Notes: generated from the letters alone by a model not told the origin. Shown: positions 23,236 to 31,421, counted from the stretch's first letter. The stretch is 64,000 nt of DNA from Azospira oryzae (GCF_004217225.1 NZ_SHKM01000001.1:62001-126000), one strand, 5' to 3'. Program-made: numbers and translations.

Positions 23236-24405
23236 TCAGGCTTCGCCCAGGGCCTTCATCTCGGCGTAGAGGTCGGCCTTGCCTTCGAAGCCGATGCCCG
23301 GCAGTTCAGGCAGGGTGACGATGCTGTCCTTGACCTGCACGCCATCGGGGAAGCCGCCGAAGGGCTGGAACAGGTCCGGGTAGGATTCGTTGCCGCCCAG
23401 CCCCAGGCCGGCGGCGATGGCCAGGGACATCTGGTGGCCGCCGTGGGGAATGCAGCGGGAGGGGCTCCAGCCGTGCTCCTTGAGCATGTCGAGGGTGCGC
23501 AGGTATTCCACCAGGCCGTAGGAAAGGGCGCAGTCGAACTGCAGCCAGTCCCGGTCGGCGCGCATGCCGCCGTAGCGGATCAGGTTGCGGGCGTCCTGCA
23601 TGGAGAAAAGGTTCTCGCCGGTGGCCATGGGGCCTTGGTAATGATTGGCCAGCTCGGCCTGCAGGGCGTAGTCCAGGGGATCGCCGGCCTCCTCGTACCA
23701 GAACAGGTCGTATTGGGAGAGGACCTTGGCGTACTCGACAGCGGTCTTCAGGTCGAAGCGGCCGTTGGCATCCACCGCCAGCTTGCAGCCGGCGGGCAGG
23801 ATGGAGAGCACGGCCTCGATGCGCTTCAGATCGTCGGCCAGGCTGCCGCCGCCGATCTTCTTCTTCACCACCTTGTAGCCCCGGTCCAGGTAGCCCTGCA
23901 TCTCGTTCTTCAGGGCCTGCAGGTCCTGGCCCGGCCAGTAGTAGCCGCCGGCGGCGTAGACGAAGACCTCCCGCTTGGGCGTGCCGTTGCCGTAGCGCTC
24001 GGCCAGCAGCTGGTAGAGGGGTTTGCCCTCGATCTTCGCCACCGCATCCCAGATGGCCATGTCCACCGTGCCCACGGCGACGGAGCGCTCGCCATGGCCG
24101 CCGGGCTTCTCGTTGCTCATCATGCAGGCCCACACCTGGTGGGGGTCCAGGTTGTTGCCGGATTCGTCGAGCAGGGAATCGGGGGCAGCTTCCAGGATGC
24201 GGGGACGGAAGCGTTCCCGGATCAGGCTGCCCTGGCCGTAGCGGCCGTTGGAGTTGAAGCCGTAGCCCACCACCGGCTTGCCGTCGCGGATGACGTCGGT
24301 GACCACCGCCACCAGGGACAGGGTCATCTTGGAGAAGTCGATATAGGCGTTGCGGATGGGGGAGGAGATGGGCCGGGTCACTTCCCGGATATCGACGATG
24401 CGCAT
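23236..24405 (-). CDS. tarD: D(-)-tartrate dehydratase, enolase superfamily
   Basis: A 389-residue mandelate-racemase-group enzyme expected to dehydrate D-tartrate to oxaloacetate. From memory it closely follows the Bradyrhizobium D-tartrate dehydratase: MRIVDIREVTRPISSPIRNA, VVGYGFNSNGRYGQG and SRCIPHGGHQMSLAIAAGLG. Catalytic positions fit with a one-residue offset: Lys181/Lys183 (K-x-K in VVKKKIGG), metal ligands Asp212 (VDANGRF), Glu238 (WYEE) and Glu264 (ATGEN), and general-base His321. A divergent LysR gene with a T-N11-A box lies upstream, the usual arrangement for a substrate-induced catabolic gene. No tartrate transporter is adjacent. Confidence 0.9.
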   Translation of the reverse strand: MRIVDIREVTRPISSPIRNAYIDFSKMTLSLVAVVTDVIRDGKPVVGYGFNSNGRYGQGSLIRERFRPRILEAAPDSLLDESGNNLDPHQVWACMMSNEKPGGHGERSVAVGTVDMAIWDAVAKIEGKPLYQLLAERYGNGTPKREVFVYAAGGYYWPGQDLQALKNEMQGYLDRGYKVVKKKIGGGSLADDLKRIEAVLSILPAGCKLAVDANGRFDLKTAVEYAKVLSQYDLFWYEEAGDPLDYALQAELANHYQGPMATGENLFSMQDARNLIRYGGMRADRDWLQFDCALSYGLVEYLRTLDMLKEHGWSPSRCIPHGGHQMSLAIAAGLGLGGNESYPDLFQPFGGFPDGVQVKDSIVTLPELPGIGFEGKADLYAEMKALGEA

Positions 24406-24506
24406 GGGGCTTTCCTTCTCGGAGCGGTTGGCAGGGGCCGGTCGGGCGGCGAACGAGACGAAGGTTAGTCCCTCTTCCGTAGTTTATAGTTGATCCATAT
24501 TCACAA

Positions 24507-24531
24507 CATTGATGAACAAAAGTTATCAATG
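24507..24531. promoter_or_regulatory. LysR-type T-N11-A box between tarD and its divergent regulator
   Basis: CATTGAT (24507-24513) and ATCAATG (24525-24531) are perfect 7-bp arms around 11 bases, the classic LTTR recognition layout. It ends 11 nt before the LysR start codon, fitting autoregulation as well as control of tarD. Confidence 0.7.
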
Positions 24532-24542
24532 AGAGGCGCCCC

Positions 24543-25430
24543 ATGAACACCGCTTCCGAACTGGAATTCTTCGTTCTCCTGGCCCGCCAGGGCAGCCTGG
24601 CCGCCGCCGCCCGGGAACTCCACCTCACCGCCCCAGCCCTGAGCAAGCGGCTGGCCCAGCTGGAAGCCCGCCTCGGCGTGCGGCTGGTGCAGCGCACCAC
24701 CCGGCGCATGAGCCTGACCGCCGAAGGGGAGGTGTTCCTGGTCCGGGCCCGGACCATCCTGGAAGACATAAGGGAACTGGAGAACGAGGTGGCCGGCAGC
24801 AAGGCGGCACCCCGGGGGCGGCTGCGCATCAACGCCACCCTGGGCTTCGGGCGCAGCCACATCGCCCCCCTGGTGAGCGAATTCGTGCGCCAGCACCCGG
24901 CGGTGGAAGTGCAGCTGCAACTCACCGACCGGCCCCTCAACCTGGCGGAGCAGGGCTTCGACCTGGGCCTGCGCTTCGGCGAGCCGCCGGACGCCCGCCT
25001 GGCGGCGCGCAAGATCATGTCCAACCGCCGCTTCGTCTGCGCCTCGCCCCTCTACCTGGAGGCCCACGGCGAGCCGCAAAGCCCGGAGGAACTGGCCCGC
25101 CACGCCTGCATCATCCACCGCCAGAACGACGAGGATTACCACCTGTGGCGTTTCACCAAGGGCAAGGACAGCGTGGCGGTGAAGGTGCGGGGCGGCCTGT
25201 CGAGCAACGACGGCGACGTGGTGCAGCAATGGGCCCTGGAAGGCCAGGGCCTGGTGGTGCGCTCCGAATGGGATGCGGCCAAGTACCTGGAGAGCGGCCG
25301 CCTGCGGGCGGTGCTGGCCGAGTGGTCCCTGCCGCCGGCGGACCTCTACGCCATCTACCCGCCCCGCCTCAATCTCTCGGCCCGGCTGCGGGCCTTCCTG
25401 GATTTCCTGGCGGCCCGCTTCAATCCCTGA
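24543..25430 (+). CDS. LysR-family regulator, probably of the D-tartrate dehydratase gene
   Basis: A 295-residue LTTR. The winged helix-turn-helix is N-terminal (ELEFFVLLARQGSLAAAARE, then LHLTAPALSKRLAQLEARLG). The effector domain begins at about residue 90 (RGRLRINATLGFGRSHIAP) and belongs to the DsdC/GcvA-like group with FDLGLRFGEPPDARLAARK. It is divergent from tarD with a dyad between them, so tartrate or a related hydroxy acid is the likely effector (inference from context). Typical length; no anomalies. Confidence 0.9.
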   Translation: MNTASELEFFVLLARQGSLAAAARELHLTAPALSKRLAQLEARLGVRLVQRTTRRMSLTAEGEVFLVRARTILEDIRELENEVAGSKAAPRGRLRINATLGFGRSHIAPLVSEFVRQHPAVEVQLQLTDRPLNLAEQGFDLGLRFGEPPDARLAARKIMSNRRFVCASPLYLEAHGEPQSPEELARHACIIHRQNDEDYHLWRFTKGKDSVAVKVRGGLSSNDGDVVQQWALEGQGLVVRSEWDAAKYLESGRLRAVLAEWSLPPADLYAIYPPRLNLSARLRAFLDFLAARFNP

Positions 25431-25475
25431 TGGCCACCCGGCCTGGTGCGCCGGCCCTGGCCGGGCGCGGGCGGC

Positions 25476-25847
25476 TTACAGTACCGCCAACAGATTGAGC
25501 CCCAGGGCCAGGGCCCCGGGCAGGGCCTGGACGAAGAGGATGCGGCGGCTGGCGGTGGCGGCGCCGAAGATGCCGGCCACCACCACGCAACCGAGGAAGA
25601 AGCAGCGGATAGAGAAGGCGGCCTCGCCCGGCAGCAGCCCCCACAGCAGGCCGGCGGCCAGGAAGCCGTTGTAGAGGCCCTGGTTGGCGGCCAGGACCCG
25701 GGTGGCGGCAGCGAACTCCGGTGTCAGGCCGAAGGCCTTGCGGCCCTTCGGGGTGTTCCAGCAGAACATTTCCAGCACCAGGATGTAGGCGTGGAGCAGG
25801 GCCACCAGCAGGGTGGCAACAGTGGCAGCGGTGGTGAGGACGGTCAT
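25476..25847 (-). CDS. DUF1304 family membrane protein
   Basis: A 123-residue inner-membrane protein with four predicted helices. DUF1304 features: an early HAYILVLEMFCWNTPKGRKA segment, then ANQGLYNGFLAAGL and a C-terminal QALPGALALGLNLLA. Function is unknown. It lies 34 nt after the GIDE-like gene on the same strand and may be the last gene of that operon. Confidence 0.87.
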   Translation of the reverse strand: MTVLTTAATVATLLVALLHAYILVLEMFCWNTPKGRKAFGLTPEFAAATRVLAANQGLYNGFLAAGLLWGLLPGEAAFSIRCFFLGCVVVAGIFGAATASRRILFVQALPGALALGLNLLAVL

Positions 25848-25881
25848 GTTGTCTCCTTGGGGATGGGCGGTGCCCGGTTTT

Positions 25882-26787
25882 TTATAGTTGTTGCCAGACC
25901 CAGGGCAGGGCGCCCAGGGCGGCGAAAAAGACGGCCAGGTGGAAGAGGGCCCACAGGCCGTAGCGCCGGGTCAGCTTTTCCGGCGCCAGATTGGCAATGA
26001 GGTAGAGCCGGCCGCCATCGGGGCGGCCCATGAGATGGATGTCGGGAACGGCCCGGGCCTGGCGGTGCAGCTGTGCCACCTCGCGCCGGGCGGCCTGGCG
26101 GGCCAGGCGCCATTCCTCCATGTCCAGCTCGCCGTCGCCGTTGAGGTCGAAGCGCCGGTGCAGTTCCTCCGGGTTTCGCTTCCACTCGGCCAGCACCTGC
26201 TTCAGGTCCTCCGCCGGGTCCAGCAGGGCGTCGCCGCCGCCCCGGGTATGGAAGCCGCCCAGGACATAGATGTCGTCGCCCTCCCGCAGGGTCCATTCGG
26301 TATGGCGGTAGTCGCCCTCGCTCCACTGCTGCTTGTGCCGGGTGTGGATTTCGGCACCGGCCGGGTCCACGGCGCAGAGGCCGCTGCCGTCGTCGAGGAC
26401 GAAAGAGGCCTCGCTTTCGTCCCGGTTGATGACCTTCCACTGGTTTTCCGAATCCTTCTGCTCCGTGGTGTTGCGATACCACAGGCAGCTGCCGCCGCTG
26501 AGGGGCGAGACCAGGGGCAGACCGGCCATGGGGCGGCCGTTGCCCTGCAGTTCGACGTAGCCCTGGGCGGCGGAAGCGATGCGGGAGGTGGGGGTGTCGG
26601 CGATGGCCCGGCGTCGCTTGAGGGCGCCGCTCCAGGCCCACAGGCTGAGCAGGGCCATCAGCCCGAGGCAGACGCTCCAGCCCAGGGGCGATTCGGTCTG
26701 GGCCCCGATCACCAGCAGGGCCAGCTGGGCGCCCGAGGTGATCCACTGGCCCGTCTGCCAGTGGAGCTTGAAGTGGCGGGGGATCAA
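25882..26787 (-). CDS. GIDE (E3-ligase-like) domain membrane protein with EF-hand loop
   Basis: A 301-residue membrane protein. Two N-terminal helices (~17-55) precede a domain resembling GIDE/MULAN (PF12483-like): AAQGYVELQGNGRPMAGLPL, SPLSGGSCLWYR, SFVLDDGSGLCAVDP. A canonical EF-hand loop DLNGDGELDMEEW (214-226) follows, then a C-terminal helix (~278-297). There is no RING finger, so ligase activity is not implied. I chose the TTG at 26787 (MIPRHFKLHW), which overlaps the LemA stop (TTGA); no ATG is available until far inside the domain. Coupled to LemA, a pairing seen in other bacteria; function unknown. Confidence 0.75.
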   Translation of the reverse strand: MIPRHFKLHWQTGQWITSGAQLALLVIGAQTESPLGWSVCLGLMALLSLWAWSGALKRRRAIADTPTSRIASAAQGYVELQGNGRPMAGLPLVSPLSGGSCLWYRNTTEQKDSENQWKVINRDESEASFVLDDGSGLCAVDPAGAEIHTRHKQQWSEGDYRHTEWTLREGDDIYVLGGFHTRGGGDALLDPAEDLKQVLAEWKRNPEELHRRFDLNGDGELDMEEWRLARQAARREVAQLHRQARAVPDIHLMGRPDGGRLYLIANLAPEKLTRRYGLWALFHLAVFFAALGALPWVWQQL

Positions 26788-27356
26788 CTGAAGAGCTGCT
26801 TGATGTCCACGTCCGCCTTTTCGGCGGCGGCAAATTCCAGCAGGGGCTGGGGATCGAAACGGAAGAGGCGGGCGATGACGGCGTCGGGGAACTGGTCCAC
26901 CCGCACGTTGTTGATGTTCACCGCCTCGTTGTACAGCTCGCGGCGGTCGGCGATGGAATTTTCCAGGGCGGTGATGCGCTGCTGCAGCTGCATGAAGTGC
27001 TCGTTGGCCTTGAGTTCGGGATAGGCCTCGGCGACGGCGAAGAGCCGGCCAAGACCCAGGCGCAGCGCGCCTTCCGCCTCGCCCAGGGCGCCCACGTCCT
27101 GGGCCTGACGGGCGGTCTGCACCTGGCTGCGGGCCTCGATCACCCGCTGCAGGGTGCTCTGCTCGAATTCCTTGTACTGCTTGCACACCTCCACCAGCTT
27201 GGGCAGTTCGTCGTGGCGCTGCTTGAGCAGCACGTCGATATTGGCCCAGGCCTTGGCGACGCCGTGCTTGAGACCCACCAGTCCGTTGTAGAGGGTGATG
27301 CCGTAGATCAGGGCCACCACCACCAGGCCGAGGAAAATCATGCCGCCTACGCTCAT
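26784..27356 (-). CDS. lemA: LemA family protein
   Basis: A 190-residue protein with one N-terminal helix (IFLGLVVVALIYGITLYNGL) and a cytosolic or periplasmic helical bundle. LemA marks are NGLVGLKHGVAKAWANIDVL, LKQRHDELPKLVEVCKQY and an AVNINNVRVDQFPDAVIARL segment split across the C-terminal third. The start is the ATG at 27356, giving the usual LemA length. The stop codon is shared with the TTG start of the GIDE-like gene. Function of the family in Gram-negatives is not settled; it is often membrane-stress associated. Confidence 0.93.
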   Translation of the reverse strand: MSVGGMIFLGLVVVALIYGITLYNGLVGLKHGVAKAWANIDVLLKQRHDELPKLVEVCKQYKEFEQSTLQRVIEARSQVQTARQAQDVGALGEAEGALRLGLGRLFAVAEAYPELKANEHFMQLQQRITALENSIADRRELYNEAVNINNVRVDQFPDAVIARLFRFDPQPLLEFAAAEKADVDIKQLFS

Positions 27357-27424
27357 TGTCAGCGCTCCCTGTTGATTGACGTGGGAATAATACCGGCTTT
27401 GAACTGTGCCGTCCCCGGCCTGCC

Positions 27425-27430
27425 TATAAT
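27425..27430 (+). promoter_or_regulatory. Candidate -10 element (TATAAT) for the MFS gene
   Basis: A perfect TATAAT 31 nt before the chosen ATG at 27462. The best -35-like hexamer, TTGAAC (27399-27404), gives a 20-nt spacer, longer than usual, so only the -10 is proposed. This position argues against the upstream ATG codons at 27429-27441 as starts. Confidence 0.5.
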
Positions 27431-27461
27431 GGCGGACCCCATGCTGCAGAGAACAAACAAC

Positions 27462-28682
27462 ATGTCCCCATCGAGCCCGTCCGCCTGGCGCACGCCGACC
27501 CTGATCCTGGTGTGCGGTTGCATCATCCTCACCCTCTCCATGGGCATCCGCCATACCGGCGGCCTCTTCCTGCAGCCCATGACCGGCGCCCTGGGCTGGA
27601 ACCGGGAAGTCTTCTCCTTCGCCTTCGCCATCCAGAACCTGGTGTGGGGCCTGGGCTCGCCCTTCGCCGGCGCCTTCGCCGACCGCTACGGGGCCGGCCG
27701 GGTGATCGCCGCCTCGGCCCTGCTCTATGTCGTGGGCCTGGCCCTGATGGCCGTTTCCAGCACCGGCCTGGCTCTCGACCTGTCCGCCGGGGTGCTGGTG
27801 GGCCTGGGGCTGTCGGGCACCACCTTCGCCGTCATCATGGGTGTCATCGGCCGCCACACGACGCCGGAAAAGCGCAGCCTGGCCTTGGGCATCGCCAGCG
27901 CCGGCGGCTCCTTCGGCCAGTTCGCCGTGCTGCCCATCGGCCAGGCCCTGATCAGCAGCTTCGGCTGGCAGGCCGCCCTGTTCCTGCTGGCCTGTGGCGT
28001 CGGCCTCATCGCACCCCTGGCCTATGCCATGGCCGACGGCCACAAGCATGTGAGCGGCGCCGGCCAGTCCGCCGGAGCCGCCCTGGTGGAGGCGGGCGGG
28101 CAGAGGAGCTTCCACTACCTGTTCTGGAGCTACTTCGTGTGCGGTTTCCAGACCGCCTTCATCATGCTGCACCTGCCGTCCTTCGCCGTGGATTCGGGCT
28201 TCTCCGCCAACGTCGGCATGACCGGCATCGCCCTTATCGGCCTCTTCAACATCTTCGGCTCCTTCCTCTTCGGCTGGGCCGGCGGCAAGGGCAGCAAGAA
28301 GAACCTGCTGATGCTGATCTACGGCGCCCGGGTGGTGGTCATTGGCGCCTTCATGCTGGCGCCCCTGTCGGTGACCAGCATCTGGATATTCTCCGCCTGC
28401 ATGGGCCTGCTGTGGCTGGCCACGGTGCCCCTCACCAACGGCCTCATCGCCCAGGTCTTCGGTCTGCGCTTCATGTCCATGCTGGCCGGCATCGTCTTCC
28501 TCGGCCACCAGCTGGGCAGCTTCCTCGGCGCCTGGCTGGGCGGCATGATCTTCGACAAGACCGGCTCCTACGACCTGGCCTGGCTGCTCTCCATCGGTCT
28601 TTCGGTGATCGCCGCCATCCTCTGCTGGCCCATCGACGAGCGGCCCGTGCAGCGGGCCGAGCCGAAGCCGGCAGGTGCCTGA
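27462..28682 (+). CDS. Major facilitator superfamily transporter
   Basis: A 406-residue protein with twelve predicted helices. It starts MSPSSPSAWRTPTLILVCG; the MFS A-motif loop GAFADRYGAGRVI follows TM2, and a FGWAGGKGSKKN loop marks the second half. Sequence style (GIRHTGGLFLQPMTGALGWN) is that of the OFA/monocarboxylate-type MFS carriers, suggesting an organic anion substrate, but none can be named. The next small gene starts 1 nt after the stop. Confidence 0.88.
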   Translation: MSPSSPSAWRTPTLILVCGCIILTLSMGIRHTGGLFLQPMTGALGWNREVFSFAFAIQNLVWGLGSPFAGAFADRYGAGRVIAASALLYVVGLALMAVSSTGLALDLSAGVLVGLGLSGTTFAVIMGVIGRHTTPEKRSLALGIASAGGSFGQFAVLPIGQALISSFGWQAALFLLACGVGLIAPLAYAMADGHKHVSGAGQSAGAALVEAGGQRSFHYLFWSYFVCGFQTAFIMLHLPSFAVDSGFSANVGMTGIALIGLFNIFGSFLFGWAGGKGSKKNLLMLIYGARVVVIGAFMLAPLSVTSIWIFSACMGLLWLATVPLTNGLIAQVFGLRFMSMLAGIVFLGHQLGSFLGAWLGGMIFDKTGSYDLAWLLSIGLSVIAAILCWPIDERPVQRAEPKPAGA

Positions 28683-28683
28683 G

Positions 28684-28818
28684 ATGGCCCGCCACTGGCG
28701 CTGGTTTTTCTGGGGAGTGGGGGCGGCCCTGGCAGCCGCCCTGCTGGTGCTGATTTTTCTCGGTTACCAGGCGCCGGAACTGCTGCTGGACCTGGCCAAC
28801 CTGCGCTACTGCGGCTGA
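28684..28818 (+). CDS. Small single-helix membrane protein
   Basis: A 44-residue protein starting MARHWRWFFWGVGAALAAAL, with one transmembrane helix (~8-27, continuing LLVLIFLGYQ) and a short acidic/amphipathic tail ending LRYCG. The ATG follows the MFS stop by one base, so translation is probably coupled. Its last 13 bases overlap the convergent HDOD gene. Below the size cut of most gene finders. Could be an accessory peptide of the transporter (inference). Confidence 0.6.
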   Translation: MARHWRWFFWGVGAALAAALLVLIFLGYQAPELLLDLANLRYCG

Positions 28819-29702
28819 GCCGGAGGCTCGGTCGGGGCGGCGGCCTCGTCGCCGAGGCCCAGTTCCGCCGCTTCCATTTCCGGCGGAATGGGGGCGCCGG
28901 CCTTCTTCATCACCGTATAGATGTGAACGTGCAGGAATTCGGCGATGTCCCGGTAGTCGTCGGGCAGGGCCGCGTCGTCCCAGCCGTTGGCCGAATGGCG
29001 GGCCAGATTGACCGCCAGCAGGACGTTGCGCACCCGGGGGGCGCTGGCCTGTTCCTCGTCGGTGAGCTTGAGCATCAGCTCGGGCAGGTTCCAGGCCCGG
29101 CACAGGGCCTGCTGCATTTCGGCGAAGTGGGCGCCGAGTACGGTTTCCTGGGCGGTGACGGAGCGCAGGGCGCGGTCCGACTTCTGCAGCGCCTTGATCT
29201 GCAGGGCCAGCTTGGGGGCGCAGCACCACAGCAGCAGTTCGGGCAGTTCGTGGAGCAGGGTGGCCACCACGATTTCTTCCATGTTCAGGTCGTGCCGCCA
29301 CAGGGCCCAGTCGTAGGCGTACTGGGCGGCCCGCTGGGCGCGCCGGACCACGTTGATGAGGCCGAGCAGGGCCTGGGGCTGGTCCTTCAGGGTGTCTTCC
29401 ACCATGGACAGGTTTTCGAACTTCTTGAAGAAGGGTTCGATGCCCAAAAGGACCACAGCCTGGTCGATGGTGGTGACGTCGTTGCGCAGACGGGAGCCGC
29501 GCAGGGGCTGGATGTAGGCCAGCATGCGCACGGTCATCATGGGGTCCTGCAGGATGATGCTGGCGATCTCCCGGCCGCTGATGCTGTCCATGCGTTCCCG
29601 CGCCTCTTCCAGGCGCCGCACGGTGTGCCGCAAGACGGGCAGTTCCTGTTCGGAGAAGAACAGGACCCAGGAGTCCAGGCTGGGAAGGGCGTGATCGAGC
29701 AT
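28806..29702 (-). CDS. HDOD-domain protein
   Basis: A 298-residue cytosolic protein. HDOD segments: SGREIASIILQDPMMTVRML, TTIDQAVVLLGIEPFFKKFE and ATLLHELPELLLWCCAP, where the usual HD pair is replaced by HE, so hydrolase activity is not expected. The C-terminal ~90 residues contain ARHSANGWDDAALPDDYRDI and an acidic low-complexity end. A separate paralogue of the HDOD protein in the 14-23 kb operon. A signalling adaptor role is assumed from the family. Confidence 0.85.
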   Translation of the reverse strand: MLDHALPSLDSWVLFFSEQELPVLRHTVRRLEEARERMDSISGREIASIILQDPMMTVRMLAYIQPLRGSRLRNDVTTIDQAVVLLGIEPFFKKFENLSMVEDTLKDQPQALLGLINVVRRAQRAAQYAYDWALWRHDLNMEEIVVATLLHELPELLLWCCAPKLALQIKALQKSDRALRSVTAQETVLGAHFAEMQQALCRAWNLPELMLKLTDEEQASAPRVRNVLLAVNLARHSANGWDDAALPDDYRDIAEFLHVHIYTVMKKAGAPIPPEMEAAELGLGDEAAAPTEPPAQPQ

Positions 29703-29857
29703 GATGGGCCGTAGTTAAAAAATCGCTGTAATAAAAGCCTTCAACTGACTGATTTAACGGCATCAGTTCCGCCGACTTGAATACTAGCCGGGGCCTATGG
29801 GGCGGGCAAGGCATTTCTCTTGCCGGCGCCGGGCTGGGGCCGGCCCGGGCCTTGGTC

Positions 29858-29863
29858 TACAAT
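29858..29863 (+). promoter_or_regulatory. Candidate -10 element (TACAAT) upstream of rlmB
   Basis: TACAAT 32 nt before the rlmB ATG in the context TCTACAATGGCGGCC, like the elements before uup and the MFS gene. No clear -35. Confidence 0.5.
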
Positions 29864-29894
29864 GGCGGCCCGAACCGTTTCCGATTGCCTCCCC

Positions 29895-30656
29895 ATGTCC
29901 CAGGCCGCTCCCGAAAAGAATCACCCCACCCGCCTCATCCACGGTTTCCATGCCGTCATCGCCAAGCTGCGCCACAATCCGGATGCGGTGAAGGAGGTGT
30001 ACCTGGACCAGAGCCGCAAGGACGCCCGGGCCAAGGACCTGCTGCGCCATGCGGAGGCCCAGGGCATCCGCGTCATTCCCGCCGACGCCAAGCGCCTCGA
30101 CGGCCTGGCCCCGGGCCAGCGGCACCAGGGCGTGGTGGCCAAGGTGGACGCCAACGAGCGCCAGGTGACTCTGGACGACGTGCTCGACACCCTGGAGGAG
30201 CCGCCCCTGCTGCTGATCCTGGACGGAGTCACCGATCCCCACAACCTGGGTGCCTGCCTGCGGGTGGCCGATGCAGTGGGCGCCCATGCGGTGATAGCTC
30301 CCAAGGACCGTTCCGTGGGCCTCACCAACACCGTGCTGAAGGTGGCCAGCGGCGCCGCCGAGACCGTGCCCTATATCACCGTCACCAACCTGGCCCGCAC
30401 CCTGCGCGAACTGAAGGAGCGGGACATCTGGATCATCGGCACCGCCGACCAGGCCGACGGCGACCTGTATACCGCCGAGTGGCCCAAGGGCACCGCCTGG
30501 GTCCTGGGGGCCGAGGGCGAGGGCATGCGCCGCCTGACCCGGGAGACCTGCGACCAGCTGGTGCGCATTCCCATGTTCGGCAGCGTCGAGAGCCTCAACG
30601 TCTCCGTCGCCTCCGGCGTCTGCCTCTACGAAGCCCGCCGCCGCCTGCAAAAGTAA
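29895..30656 (+). CDS. rlmB: 23S rRNA (guanosine(2251)-2'-O)-methyltransferase RlmB
   Basis: A 253-residue SPOUT (TrmH) methyltransferase. The N-terminal substrate-binding domain ([28 protein letters not shown]) is followed by the knotted catalytic domain: motif 1 [19 protein letters not shown] (catalytic Asn/Arg), motif 2 [13 protein letters not shown], and motif 3 [19 protein letters not shown]. The start at 29895 ([14 protein letters not shown]) matches the family; upstream in-frame ATGs fall on the promoter. It 2'-O-methylates G2251 in the ribosomal P loop using S-adenosylmethionine. A hairpin with a T-tract follows the stop. Confidence 0.95.
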   Translation: MSQAAPEKNHPTRLIHGFHAVIAKLRHNPDAVKEVYLDQSRKDARAKDLLRHAEAQGIRVIPADAKRLDGLAPGQRHQGVVAKVDANERQVTLDDVLDTLEEPPLLLILDGVTDPHNLGACLRVADAVGAHAVIAPKDRSVGLTNTVLKVASGAAETVPYITVTNLARTLRELKERDIWIIGTADQADGDLYTAEWPKGTAWVLGAEGEGMRRLTRETCDQLVRIPMFGSVESLNVSVASGVCLYEARRRLQK

Positions 30657-30700
30657 GGCCCCTGGGCCTGCCAGCCCCGGCTGGCATCCGTCTTGCAATA

Positions 30701-30732
30701 AGCCTTCGCAAAACCATATGCGGAGGCTTTTT
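30701..30732 (+). terminator. Terminator-like hairpin after rlmB that also covers the next gene's ribosome site
   Basis: Arms AGCCTTCGC (30701-30709) and GCGGAGGCT (30720-30728), nine pairs with one G-T, a 10-nt loop and a following T5. The 3' arm contains GGAGG (30722-30726), seven bases before the ATG at 30734, so the same element both terminates rlmB and would hide this Shine-Dalgarno in read-through mRNA. Confidence 0.75.
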
Positions 30733-30733
30733 C

Positions 30734-31300
30734 ATGTTCGTGAGCGCCACGTCGCTCGCCTTTCCCCAGGCAGCCTATCAGGCCCAGGCACGGGCCGGCA
30801 GCGCCCCGGAAGCTGCGCCAAAACAGGTGCTTCCAGCCGTTGCGGCCAGTCTGACCGAAGCGGTGGACGGCCAGCAGGTCGATGCCGCGCGGCAGTGGCT
30901 GTCCGCCGAGGTGGCGGATTTTGCCGCCGAGGTCGGCAAGAAATTCCGCGAAGAGGGGCTTCGCACCTCGCCGGAACCCATGCTGGCCGTCGCTTCCGAT
31001 GGGCATGTGACGGTGGTCAACAACACTCCGGACCGTCAGCAGATCGAGCGCCTGTTCGCCGCCAATGCCGAACTGACCCAGCGCTTTACCGCCATCGCCG
31101 CCACGGCCGAGACCGTGCAGGCTGCCGACGATCAGCAGGCCTTCGTCGACCAGTACCAGGCCCTGGCCGGCGACGCCAAGGCCCAGAAAGCCCTGGTCAG
31201 CCAGGAGGCGGCCCGCAGCGGCAACCTCCGTTTCCATCTCGTTCTCACTCCCCACGGCCCGGAATATTTTTTCCCCGGGGTCTTGCGCGCCTCAGCCTGA
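30734..31300 (+). CDS. Protein of unknown function
   Basis: A 188-residue protein starting MFVSATSLAFPQAAYQAQAR, predicted soluble and helical, with no signal peptide and no recognised catalytic motif. Composition is Ala/Gln-rich (PKQVLPAVAASLTEAVDGQQ) with a final aromatic stretch HGPEYFFPGVLRASA. A good GGAGG site at 7 nt supports the start. The gene is bounded by a terminator hairpin on its 5' side and the ahp promoter region on its 3' side. I do not recognise the family. Confidence 0.7.
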   Translation: MFVSATSLAFPQAAYQAQARAGSAPEAAPKQVLPAVAASLTEAVDGQQVDAARQWLSAEVADFAAEVGKKFREEGLRTSPEPMLAVASDGHVTVVNNTPDRQQIERLFAANAELTQRFTAIAATAETVQAADDQQAFVDQYQALAGDAKAQKALVSQEAARSGNLRFHLVLTPHGPEYFFPGVLRASA

Positions 31301-31398
31301 ATGTGCCCTCCGCCGCCCCTGCCGCTTTTCGTGGCAGGGTAAGGCAATCCCAGTAACGGCGGGCCCTGGCGGCTACTACCCCCAGCTCTCCCACAGGG

Positions 31399-31421
31399 TT
31401 ATCCACAGGAAATGTGGATGA
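31399..31421. promoter_or_regulatory. Pair of inverted DnaA-box-like sites
   Basis: TTATCCACA (31399-31407) is a perfect DnaA box. The inverted TGTGGATGA (31413-31421) is one mismatch from it. The core ATCCACA-N5-TGTGGAT is a perfect dyad that could also fold as a small hairpin. Confidence 0.45.

Noticed and set aside
27399-27430. Full sigma-70 promoter TTGAAC/TATAAT for the MFS gene
   Set aside because: The spacer is 20 nt, outside the usual 16-18; only the -10 element was kept.
31317-31339. CCCTGCC/GGCAGGG hairpin as terminator of the 188-residue protein gene
   Set aside because: No T-run follows; recorded only as part of the intergenic region.
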